From contig JBJHCH010000143.1 in assembly GCA_050485905.1 (NCBI GenBank), positions 1-7,793 on the forward strand: a stretch of 7,793 nt of DNA. Direction: 5' to 3'. Numbering within the stretch: the stretch's first letter is position 1; every line of letters begins with the position of its first letter. Positions 1-5,367 of the stretch are shown piece by piece. Under the pieces are notes generated by a model. The model worked only from the letters and a program-made list of their open reading frames with translations, had not been told where the DNA came from and made no database searches. The DNA comes from JAWLCA01 sp050485905. GTDB lineage: Bacteria; Pseudomonadota; Alphaproteobacteria; Rhodobacterales; Rhodobacteraceae. The translations under genes and the position numbers were made by a program.

Positions 1-1116
1 GGCAATGCCAGCCAGCCGGCGGCGCTGGAGGAAATGGTCCGCGCCGGCGCCGCCGCGATGAAACTGCACGAGGATTGGGGCACCACCCCCGCCGCCATCG
101 ATTGCTGCCTGACAGTGGCGGACGCGATGGATGTGCAGGTGATGATCCACACCGACACGCTGAACGAAAGCGGCTTCGTCGAGAACACCCTCGCCGCGAT
201 CCGGGGCCGCACCATCCACGCCTTTCACACCGAAGGCGCGGGCGGCGGCCATGCGCCCGATATCCTGAAGGTCGTGGCCCATCCGAACATCATCCCAAGC
301 TCGACCAACCCGACGATGCCCTACACCGTGAACACGATCGAGGAACACCTCGACATGCTCATGGTCTGCCATCACCTCGACCAGTCGATCCCCGAGGATG
401 TGGCCTTTGCCGAATCCCGCATCCGGCGCGAGACGATCGCGGCCGAGGATATCCTGCACGACATGGGCGCGCTGTCGATCCTGTCGTCCGACAGTCAGGC
501 GATGGGCCGGGTGGGAGAGGTCATCACCCGCACCTGGCAGACCGCGCACAAGATGAAGGTTCAGCGCGGGCGGCTGGCGGGCGAGACGGGCGCCAACGAC
601 AACCTGCGCGCCCGGCGCTACGTGGCGAAATACACGATCAACCCGGCCATCGCGCATGGGATTTCGACGCAGATCGGCAGCGTGGAACCCGGCAAGCGTG
701 CCGATCTGGTGCTCTGGGATCCGGCCTTCTTTGGCGCCAAGCCCGAAATGGTTCTGGTTGGCGGGTCCATCGCGGTGGCGCAGATGGGGGATCCCAATGC
801 CTCGATCCCCACGCCGCAGCCGGTCTATACGCGACCGATGTTCGGTGCGATGGGCCGCGCGCGAGAGGCATCGTCGGTGACCTTCGTCTCTGGCGCGGCG
901 CTGGCCGACGGGGTTGGCGGGCGGCTCGGGCTGGGCAAGGAGCTTGTCGCCGTTGCGGGCACGCGGACCATCGGCAAGGCCGACATGAAGCTGAACGACG
1001 CCACCCCGCGGGTCGAGGTGAACCCCGAAACCTACGAGGTGCGCGCCGACGGCGAGCTGCTGGTCTGCGAGCCCGCCACCGAACTGCCGCTGGCGCAGCG
1101 CTATTTCCTGTTCTGA
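1..1116 (+). CDS. ureC: Urease alpha subunit UreC, C-terminal 371 residues (5' end outside window)
   Basis: This is the catalytic subunit of urease, which hydrolyses urea to ammonia and carbamate in the cytoplasm at a dinickel centre. The frame is open from the first base, so the N-terminal part is missing. Visible active-site residues (numbered within the fragment) are the carbamylated lysine K21 in MKLHEDWG, nickel ligands H50 (HTDTLNESG) and H76 (HTEGAGGGH), the mobile-flap pair C123-H124 (MVCHHLD), and nickel ligand D164 (SSDSQAMGR). Adding a constant 196 gives the Klebsiella positions K217, H246, H272, C319, H320 and D360, and a total length of 567, the usual UreC size; so there are no net indels. 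The C-terminus (QRYFLF) is also typical. It heads the visible part of a urease operon, with the structural genes ureA and ureB expected upstream of the window. All key residues are present, so it should be functional. Confidence 0.98.
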   Translation, partial: GNASQPAALEEMVRAGAAAMKLHEDWGTTPAAIDCCLTVADAMDVQVMIHTDTLNESGFVENTLAAIRGRTIHAFHTEGAGGGHAPDILKVVAHPNIIPSSTNPTMPYTVNTIEEHLDMLMVCHHLDQSIPEDVAFAESRIRRETIAAEDILHDMGALSILSSDSQAMGRVGEVITRTWQTAHKMKVQRGRLAGETGANDNLRARRYVAKYTINPAIAHGISTQIGSVEPGKRADLVLWDPAFFGAKPEMVLVGGSIAVAQMGDPNASIPTPQPVYTRPMFGAMGRAREASSVTFVSGAALADGVGGRLGLGKELVAVAGTRTIGKADMKLNDATPRVEVNPETYEVRADGELLVCEPATELPLAQRYFLF

Positions 1117-1124
1117 GATCAGAA
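1111..1124. repeat. Short inverted repeat over the ureC stop codon
   Basis: TTCTGA and TCAGAA are perfect 6-base complementary arms separated by GA, and the left arm includes the ureC stop TGA (1114-1116). In RNA this gives at most a 5-bp stem with a four-base AGAT loop. No T-run follows, so it does not look like a terminator. It could be a weak operator-like palindrome or chance. Confidence 0.3.
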
Positions 1125-1162
1125 GTTGGGCACTGTGCGAACATCCATGAGCCAACCGCATC

Positions 1163-1251
1163 GCGGGGTTTCGCAACCCGCAATGGTGCAGGCCATATCG
1201 AAGGACTATGTTGGAACGCATGGGAGGAAACCCCTGACCCAAGAGGTTTCC
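1163..1251 (+). promoter_or_regulatory. Leader with three mutually exclusive pairings upstream of the DUF1127 gene
   Basis: The 136-nt gap between ureC and the DUF1127 gene (1117-1252) is the largest non-coding stretch in the window. Its 3' part holds three complementary segments. Hairpin A pairs GCGGGGTT (1163-1170) with AACCCGC (1175-1181) over a TCGC loop, with one bulged G. Hairpin C pairs GGAAACC (1226-1232) with GGTTTCC (1245-1251), a perfect 7 bp that takes in the last two bases of the Shine-Dalgarno AAGAGG (1241-1246) and ends one base before the ATG. Alternative pairing B joins GGGGTTTC (1165-1172) to GAAACCCC (1227-1234), a perfect 8 bp that would break both A and C. The pairings are seen directly; a switching role is inference. 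No convincing promoter was identified in the gap. Confidence 0.4.
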
Positions 1252-1252
1252 A

Positions 1253-1474
1253 ATGGCCACAACCACCACAACTGACCTTTCGCCGGCCCTGCGTGCGCAG
1301 ACCGACCGGTTCTTTGCCCGTCTGGGGCAAGGCTTCAACAGCTATCTCGAACGGCTCTCGCGCCGGTCCGAGGTCGAACGGCTGGACGCGATGAGCGATG
1401 CGGAGCTTGCCCGTCTGGGCGTGACGCGCGATCGCATCGTCCAGTATGTGTTTCGCGACAAGCTGGGCTACTGA
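1253..1474 (+). CDS. DUF1127 small protein (73 aa) inside the urease operon
   Basis: This is a 73-residue basic protein with the C-terminal DUF1127 (YjiS-like) signature at about residues 34-67: an Arg-rich helix (LERLSRRSEVERL), then the MSDAELARLGVTRDRI core, then a short tail ending in FRDKLGY. The N-terminus begins with a Thr run (MATTTTTD) and has no signal peptide or membrane segment. The ATG at 1253 follows AAGAGG (1241-1246) at 6-nt spacing, which supports the start. DUF1127 proteins are abundant small proteins of alphaproteobacteria, and at least one, CcaF1 of Rhodobacter sphaeroides, is reported to bind RNA and affect sRNA maturation and RNA turnover. It is not a known urease maturation factor, so its position between ureC and ureE is unexpected. 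It could be a regulator of the operon's mRNA or an unrelated passenger. Family assignment is fairly secure; function is unknown. Confidence 0.85.
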   Translation: MATTTTTDLSPALRAQTDRFFARLGQGFNSYLERLSRRSEVERLDAMSDAELARLGVTRDRIVQYVFRDKLGY

Positions 1475-1479
1475 CCCCT

Positions 1480-1524
1480 GATCGGTCATGGCCCGGCGCA
1501 GATGTGAGGGTGCCATGACCGATC
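1480..1524 (+). promoter_or_regulatory. Perfect 13-bp stem-loop enclosing the ureE ribosome binding site and start codon
   Basis: GATCGGTCATGGC (1480-1492) is exactly complementary to GCCATGACCGATC (1512-1524), with a 19-nt loop. The ureE Shine-Dalgarno GAGGG (1506-1510) lies in the loop and the ureE start codon ATG (1515-1517) lies in the right arm. It fills almost all of the 40-nt gap between the DUF1127 stop and ureE. No T-run follows, so it does not fit an intrinsic terminator. The most direct reading is a translation-control or mRNA-processing hairpin; a DNA-level operator is also possible. Confidence 0.6.
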
Positions 1525-1997
1525 TTCCCCCCGCCCGCGCCGTCGCGCGGCATCACCACGGCGCGTTGGCCGACAGCGTGGCGCTGGACTACGAGGCGCG
1601 GTTCCTGCGCCGCCGCCGACTGGTGACGGTGTCGGGGGCGGGCCTGCCCGTCGATCTGGCCGAAACCACCAGTCTCGATCATGGCGATGCGCTGATCCTC
1701 GACGATGGCCGCGCCGTGGGCGTGGTCGCGGCGCCCGAGGATTTGGTCGAGGTGCGGGGCGACCTGCCGCGCCTCGCTTGGCATATCGGCAACCGTCACA
1801 CGCCCTGCCAGATTGCACCAGACCGGCTGACGATCCGCCGCGACCATGTGATCGAGGCGATGCTGAACCAGTTGGGTGCCGATCTGACCCCGGTTCACGC
1901 GCCGTTCCGGCCCGAAGGCGGGGCCTATGGTCACGGCCGCACAATGGGTCACGATCACGGCCACAGCCATTCCCATGATCACGCCCATTCGCACTGA
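1515..1997 (+). CDS. ureE: Urease accessory protein UreE, nickel metallochaperone with His-rich tail
   Basis: UreE is a cytoplasmic, usually dimeric metallochaperone that carries nickel to the UreDFG-apourease complex. The 160-residue product has the N-terminal UreE domain and the C-terminal metal-binding domain with its hallmark WHIGNRH (residues 89-95; H95 is the expected dimer-interface nickel ligand). It ends in a histidine tail: nine His between residues 140 and 160, mostly alternating with Gly, Asp, Ser or Ala. Such tails bind extra nickel and vary between species. An N-terminal HHH at residues 13-15 is also present. The start at 1515 is chosen over the in-frame ATG at 1488 because GAGGG (1506-1510) stands 4 nt before it, and the residues added by the earlier ATG (MARRRCEGA) do not look like UreE. 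A 13-bp hairpin covers this start. The last 23 nt overlap ureF. Confidence 0.96.
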   Translation: MTDLPPARAVARHHHGALADSVALDYEARFLRRRRLVTVSGAGLPVDLAETTSLDHGDALILDDGRAVGVVAAPEDLVEVRGDLPRLAWHIGNRHTPCQIAPDRLTIRRDHVIEAMLNQLGADLTPVHAPFRPEGGAYGHGRTMGHDHGHSHSHDHAHSH

Positions 1998-2637
1998 CCC
2001 CGCGCCGGGCGATCTGCTGCACCTGCACCAGATGCTCTCGCCCGCTTTTCCCATCGGCTCCTTCGCTTATTCGCAGGGGCTTGAGACGGCGATTGCGGGT
2101 GGCGACGTGACCGATGCCGGCGCTGTGGCATCCTGGGTCGCCGCGGTGCTGGCCCACGGATCGGGGCGCAGCGATGCGATCCTGCTGGCGCTGGCCCGGC
2201 GTCCAGGCGCCGACATTCGTGCGCTCGACCGGATCGCCCGTGCCCTCGCCCCGACCGCGGAGCGCCTGACCGAGACGCTGGAACAGGGCCGCGCCTTTGC
2301 CGCGCAGGCGGGCGCGATTGCCGGGCGCGAGATTGCGCCGCTGCCGCTGCCGCTGGCCGTCGGGCTGACGACCGCGCCGCTGCGGGTGCCGACGGCGCAG
2401 GTGCTGTCGCTCTGGCTGCACGGGCTGGCCGCGCAACTGGTGCTGGCCGCCGTGCGCTTCCTGCCCCTGGGCCAGACCGAGGGGCAGCGGATCCTCTACG
2501 ACCTCGCCCCCCGCATCGAGGATCTGGCCGACCGCTTCGCGCGGGCGGAGCTGGACGACATTGCCACCTTTACACCCGGCGCGGATCTGGCTTCGATGGA
2601 CCACGAAACGCTGCCCGTAAGGATTTTCCGCTCATGA
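1975..2637 (+). CDS. ureF: Urease accessory protein UreF
   Basis: UreF is an all-helical cytoplasmic accessory protein that bridges UreD/UreH and UreG in the apourease activation complex and gates GTP-dependent nickel insertion. The 220-residue product has the family's N-terminal motif LSPAFPIGSFAYSQGLE (residues 21-37) and the typical C-terminus with HETLPVRIFRS (residues 210-220). Its length matches the usual UreF. The start at 1975 lies inside the His-tail codons of ureE in another frame (23-nt overlap). The in-frame ATG at 1927 would add 16 residues with no family resemblance and lengthen the overlap to 71 nt. No strong Shine-Dalgarno precedes 1975, so translation probably depends on ribosomes finishing ureE. 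The stop overlaps the ureG start as ATGA. Start uncertainty is moderate; identity is not in doubt. Confidence 0.95.
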   Translation: MITPIRTDPAPGDLLHLHQMLSPAFPIGSFAYSQGLETAIAGGDVTDAGAVASWVAAVLAHGSGRSDAILLALARRPGADIRALDRIARALAPTAERLTETLEQGRAFAAQAGAIAGREIAPLPLPLAVGLTTAPLRVPTAQVLSLWLHGLAAQLVLAAVRFLPLGQTEGQRILYDLAPRIEDLADRFARAELDDIATFTPGADLASMDHETLPVRIFRS

Positions 2638-3260
2638 GCTCTCCCAACGGCCCCCTGCGCGTCGGCATCGGCGGCCCGGTGGGCGCCGGCAAGACCACGC
2701 TGACCGAGAAACTCTGCGCCGCGCTGGCCCCGCGCCTGTCGATGGCGGTGATCACCAACGACATCTACACGCGCGAGGATGCGGATTATCTGACCCGCGC
2801 GCAGGTGCTGCCCTCCGAACGGATCCGCGGCGTGGAGACGGGGGGCTGCCCCCATACCGCGATCCGCGAGGATGCGAGCATCAACTTGGCCGCCGTGGCC
2901 GAGCTGCGCACGACCTTCCCCGATCTAGACCTGATCCTGATCGAATCCGGCGGCGACAATCTGGCCGCGACCTTCAGCCCGGAACTGGCCGATCTGACGA
3001 TCTATGTCATCGACACCGCCGCCGGGCAGGACATTCCGCGCAAGCGCGGCCCCGGTCTGGCGCGGTCGGATCTGCTGGTCGTCAACAAGACCGACCTCGC
3101 CCCGCATGTGGGTGTGGATCTGGCCCTGCTGCGGTCCGACACCGCCGCCGCGCGCGGTCCGCGCCCCTATGTCATGGCCGAACTGCGCGGCGGCAAGGGC
3201 GTGCGAGAGGTCGTGGACTTCCTGCTGCGCGAGGGCGGGCTGACACCGGCGGCGGTCTAG
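2634..3260 (+). CDS. ureG: Urease accessory GTPase UreG
   Basis: UreG is the SIMIBI-class GTPase whose GTP hydrolysis drives nickel delivery into urease. The 208-residue product has the P-loop GPVGAGKT (14-21), the metal-binding CPH motif in ETGGCPHTAIRED (72-74), the ESGGDNL switch region (104-110), the NKTD guanine-specificity motif (151-154) and a late GGKGV motif (186-190). Length is normal. The ATG overlaps the ureF stop (ATGA, 4 nt), and TAAGGA at 2618-2623 gives a plausible ribosome site 10 nt upstream. One variation is visible: the usually conserved IPRKGGPG stretch reads IPRKRGPG (residues 134-141), placing Arg at a normally glycine position. This is the last gene of the urease cluster in the window. 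Its TAG stop shares the palindrome CTAG with the stop of the convergent gene. Confidence 0.97.
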   Translation: MSSPNGPLRVGIGGPVGAGKTTLTEKLCAALAPRLSMAVITNDIYTREDADYLTRAQVLPSERIRGVETGGCPHTAIREDASINLAAVAELRTTFPDLDLILIESGGDNLAATFSPELADLTIYVIDTAAGQDIPRKRGPGLARSDLLVVNKTDLAPHVGVDLALLRSDTAAARGPRPYVMAELRGGKGVREVVDFLLREGGLTPAAV

Positions 3261-3266
3261 CCCGCC
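3234..3266. terminator. Hairpin spanning the shared stop codons of the two convergent operons
   Basis: GGCGGGCT (3234-3241) and AGCCCGCC (3259-3266) form a perfect 8-bp inverted repeat. Within the 17-nt loop, ACCG (3245-3248) and CGGT (3253-3256) pair over a four-base loop, so the whole element folds as a two-part stem. It covers the last codons of ureG and of the minus-strand SnoaL-like gene, and both TAG stops. It is the obvious place for both transcripts to end, and its symmetry would serve both strands. Neither side has a T-run, so it is not a canonical intrinsic terminator; it may instead stabilise 3' ends or act with Rho. Confidence 0.45.
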
Positions 3267-3730
3267 GGTCGCCGCCCGATGGGATGCATTGTCTGGCGGT
3301 GGAAATCCCGCGTTCCGGCCGCGCGAAGCACCAGCTTCGCGATCTTCCAGCCCCGATCGGTGCGGCGGAAATCGTGGTGATACTGCGCCCACAACTCGCC
3401 ATCGGGCGCGCCGCTGCGATAGCGGTGCCAGGCGTAGACATAGGCCACGCTCTGCGCCGCATCCGGCCCGTCGAAACTGACCACGATGTTCGACACATGA
3501 TGGCTCGTCGCCTCGAACACCTCGGCCAGACCCTTGGCGATAGCGGGGGCGATGGTGTCGATCCCGGTCATCGCCGGAAACTCCGGCCCGTAGTCGACCA
3601 CCGCGTCGGGGGTGAACAGCGCCGCCACCGCCTCGGGCTCGTTCCGGTCGAAATGGTAGCAATAGGCGTGGATCACGTCGGCAATCGCCGCCTTGTCCAG
3701 AAGGCCCTGCAACCCACCCTCGTGCCCCAT
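3257..3730 (-). CDS. SnoaL/NTF2-like fold protein (157 aa), last gene of the catabolic operon
   Basis: This is a 157-residue cytoplasmic protein with the layout of the SnoaL_4/NTF2-like superfamily, whose cone-shaped folds include dehydratases, isomerases and dioxygenase small subunits. Visible family features are the opening helix with YCYHFDRNEPEAVAALFTPD (residues 23-42), the central TSHHVSN (76-82), and the closing strand with YHHDFRRTDRGWKI (117-130). Y23, D28, H77 and H78 are the candidate pocket residues by analogy with scytalone-dehydratase-like members. The start at 3730 is chosen because its ATG overlaps the BKACE stop by one base (TGATG). An earlier ATG at 3802 would add 24 Gly/Arg/Pro-rich residues inside the BKACE gene. 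Tight coupling to BKACE suggests it acts on the same substrate or an intermediate, but no reaction can be assigned. Its stop is on the shared CTAG. Confidence 0.8.
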   Translation of the reverse strand: MGHEGGLQGLLDKAAIADVIHAYCYHFDRNEPEAVAALFTPDAVVDYGPEFPAMTGIDTIAPAIAKGLAEVFEATSHHVSNIVVSFDGPDAAQSVAYVYAWHRYRSGAPDGELWAQYHHDFRRTDRGWKIAKLVLRAAGTRDFHRQTMHPIGRRPAG

Positions 3731-4560
3731 CACGCCGCCCGCAGGCCGAGGATCTCGCGCGCCTGCGCCGGGGTCGCCACCGGGCGCTCGTATTTCTCGC
3801 ACAGATCCACCGCGCGGCGGATCAGGGCGGCATTCGACGGTGCCAGCGTGTTCCTGTCCAGCCGCACGTTATCCTCCAGCCCCGCGCGGGTGTGGCCACC
3901 GGCTGCAATCGACCATTCGTTCAGCCGGATCTGGTTCGCCCCGATCCCCGCGCCGCACCATTGCGCATCGGGCGCCAGCCGGTTCAGCGTCTTGACGTAG
4001 AAATCGAACACCTCCCTGTCCGCTGGCATCGCGTTCTTCACGCCCATTACGAACTGCACGTAGAGCGGCCCCGTCAGCTTCCCCTCGGCCTGCATCTTCA
4101 CCGCCTGGAAGATGTGCGAGAAGTCGAAGGCCTCCACCTCCGGCTTCACCTCGTGCTTGATCATCTCCGCCGCCAGCCAGTCCACCAGATCGGGCGGGTT
4201 CTCGTAGACGCGGGTGGGGAAGTTGTTCGACCCCACGGCCAGCGAGGCCATGTCGGGCTTGAGCGGCAGCATCCCCCCCCGTTCCGCCCCCGCGCCCGAC
4301 CGCCCGCCGGTCGAAAACTGGATGATCATGCCGGGGCAATGCGTCTTCAGCCCCTCCATCAGCCGGGCGAACCGCTCGGGGTCGGATGTGGGCGTGCCGT
4401 CCTCTTGCCGGACATGGGCGTGGACGATGCTCGCGCCGGCCTCGAACGCCTCCTGCGTGCTTTCGATCTGTTCCTCTATCGTGATCGGCACCGCCGGGTT
4501 GTCGGCCTTCTGCGGCACCGATCCAGTGATCGCGACGCAGATGATGCAGGGATTGCTCAT
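3730..4560 (-). CDS. BKACE family beta-keto acid cleavage enzyme (DUF849, Kce-like)
   Basis: Members of this zinc-dependent TIM-barrel family react a beta-keto acid with acetyl-CoA to give acetoacetate and a new CoA thioester. Characterised examples include 3-keto-5-aminohexanoate cleavage enzyme (Kce) in lysine fermentation and a dehydrocarnitine-cleaving member. The 276-residue product has the expected length. It shows the N-terminal CVAITGS strand (8-14), the zinc motif HAHVR (H47, H49), the QFSTGG turn (81-86), MASLAVGSNNFP (104-115), an acidic strand with E143, and GHTRAGLEDN (222-231) carrying R225, E229 and D230. These match the Kce zinc and catalytic positions with an offset of about one. 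The start at 4560 has a strong Shine-Dalgarno, GAGGAGG (4566-4572, minus strand), 5 nt upstream. It follows ABC transporter genes by 21 nt, so its substrate probably derives from the imported compound. The family is firm; the substrate is not determined. Confidence 0.93.
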   Translation of the reverse strand: MSNPCIICVAITGSVPQKADNPAVPITIEEQIESTQEAFEAGASIVHAHVRQEDGTPTSDPERFARLMEGLKTHCPGMIIQFSTGGRSGAGAERGGMLPLKPDMASLAVGSNNFPTRVYENPPDLVDWLAAEMIKHEVKPEVEAFDFSHIFQAVKMQAEGKLTGPLYVQFVMGVKNAMPADREVFDFYVKTLNRLAPDAQWCGAGIGANQIRLNEWSIAAGGHTRAGLEDNVRLDRNTLAPSNAALIRRAVDLCEKYERPVATPAQAREILGLRAA

Positions 4561-4565
4561 GGGTT

Positions 4566-4572
4566 CCTCCTC
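4566..4572 (-). promoter_or_regulatory. Strong Shine-Dalgarno for the BKACE gene
   Basis: On the minus strand GAGGAGG lies 5 nt before the BKACE ATG. It is the clearest ribosome site in the minus-strand operon. It occupies the 21-nt gap after the second permease gene and should let BKACE be translated well independently of the transporter genes. Confidence 0.7.
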
Positions 4573-4581
4573 AAGAAATTC

Positions 4582-5367
4582 TCAGCGCGCGGCCAGCCGG
4601 CGCAGTAGCACCAGCCCGAGCACGATCAGCGCCGACACCATGGTGCCGATCACCGCCACCGCCGGCACCAATGGGGAATAGTTCGTCGCCGTCCGGGTGA
4701 ACAGCCAGACCGGCAGCGGCGTATCGGCCCCGCTGGTATAGGCCGACAGCGGCAGGTTCGACCAGGACAGCAGGAACGCGAACAGCGCGCCGGAAAAGAT
4801 GCCGGGCCACAACACCGGCAGCGTCACCTCGCGTGCCACCTGCCAGCGGCTTGCGCCCAGGTCGAAGGCCGCTTCCTCCTGCGCCGGGTCGTAGCCGAAC
4901 AGGCGGATGGAGATCACCAGCGTCACGATCGGCACGATCCAGACCAGATGCGCCACGATCGCCGTCTGCCAGCTTGGCGCGATGCCCACGGCCGAAAACG
5001 ACAGCAGCAGCGCCAGCCCCAGCACCGGCTGCGGAAAGAAGATCGGCAGCACCAGCGCGCGCTGGAAGAGGCTCCGCCCGCGCCAGTCGTAGCGGGCATA
5101 GGCCATCGCCCCCAGCGTGCCCAGCACCACCGCCACCAGCACCACCACCACCGCGATCTTCAGCGAGATGATGTGGATGGTCCATGTGGTGTAGGACGCC
5201 AGCGCATCGCGATAGGCGTCCAGCGTCCAGACCCGGTGCGGAAACCGCATGTAGCGGGTGTTGGCGAGCGAGGCGAGCACCACCGACACGATGGGCAGGT
5301 AGAGCGCGGTCAGGATCGCGATCACCCAGGCGCTGCGCAGGAACGCCAGATGCCGGGTGCCGCTCAT
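4582..5367 (-). CDS. ABC transporter permease, polyamine type (PotC/PotI-like)
   Basis: This is an inner-membrane permease subunit of a spermidine/putrescine-type importer. The 261-residue product has about six hydrophobic segments: residues 13-34, 68-89, 105-128, 135-155, 188-206 and 232-255. It carries the ATPase-docking EAA loop EEAAFDLGASRWQVAREV (164-181) followed by TLPVLWPGI, typical of MetI-like permeases. The second-permease (PotC) position in the operon and the N-terminal layout, one helix then an extracytoplasmic WTLDAYRDAL stretch, fit PotC/PotI-like proteins. The start at 5367 overlaps the stop of the first permease as ATGA (4 nt), implying coupled translation and a heterodimer. 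The open frame continues far upstream of this ATG, but that part lies antiparallel in frame to the first permease gene and has no membrane-protein character. The transported substrate cannot be inferred from the permease alone. Confidence 0.93.
   Translation of the reverse strand: MSGTRHLAFLRSAWVIAILTALYLPIVSVVLASLANTRYMRFPHRVWTLDAYRDALASYTTWTIHIISLKIAVVVVLVAVVLGTLGAMAYARYDWRGRSLFQRALVLPIFFPQPVLGLALLLSFSAVGIAPSWQTAIVAHLVWIVPIVTLVISIRLFGYDPAQEEAAFDLGASRWQVAREVTLPVLWPGIFSGALFAFLLSWSNLPLSAYTSGADTPLPVWLFTRTATNYSPLVPAVAVIGTMVSALIVLGLVLLRRLAAR

Noticed and set aside
1170..1198. Possible promoter, TTCGCA and CATATC at 17-nt spacing
   Set aside because: Matches to the -35 and -10 consensus are poor (4/6 and 3/6), and such hits are expected at random in a gap this size.
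1208..1237. Nine-codon reading frame (MLERMGGNP) before the DUF1127 gene, a possible leader peptide
   Set aside because: It is very short, has no run of regulatory codons and only a marginal ribosome site. Such frames arise readily by chance.
1488..1514. In-frame upstream ATG for ureE adding nine residues
   Set aside because: No ribosome site precedes it, it lies in the left arm of the hairpin, and the added residues do not resemble UreE. The ATG at 1515 has GAGGG just upstream.
1480..1524. Intrinsic terminator before ureE
   Set aside because: The stem is strong, but it is followed by TTCCCC rather than a T-run, and it overlaps the start of a gene that must be transcribed.
1927..1974. Earlier ATG for ureF
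   Set aside because: It would extend the overlap with ureE to 71 nt and add 16 residues with no UreF similarity.
1486..2604. Long minus-strand open frame opposite ureE and ureF
   Set aside because: Its product is Arg/Gly/Gln-rich with no family resemblance. It is a high-GC shadow of the real plus-strand genes.
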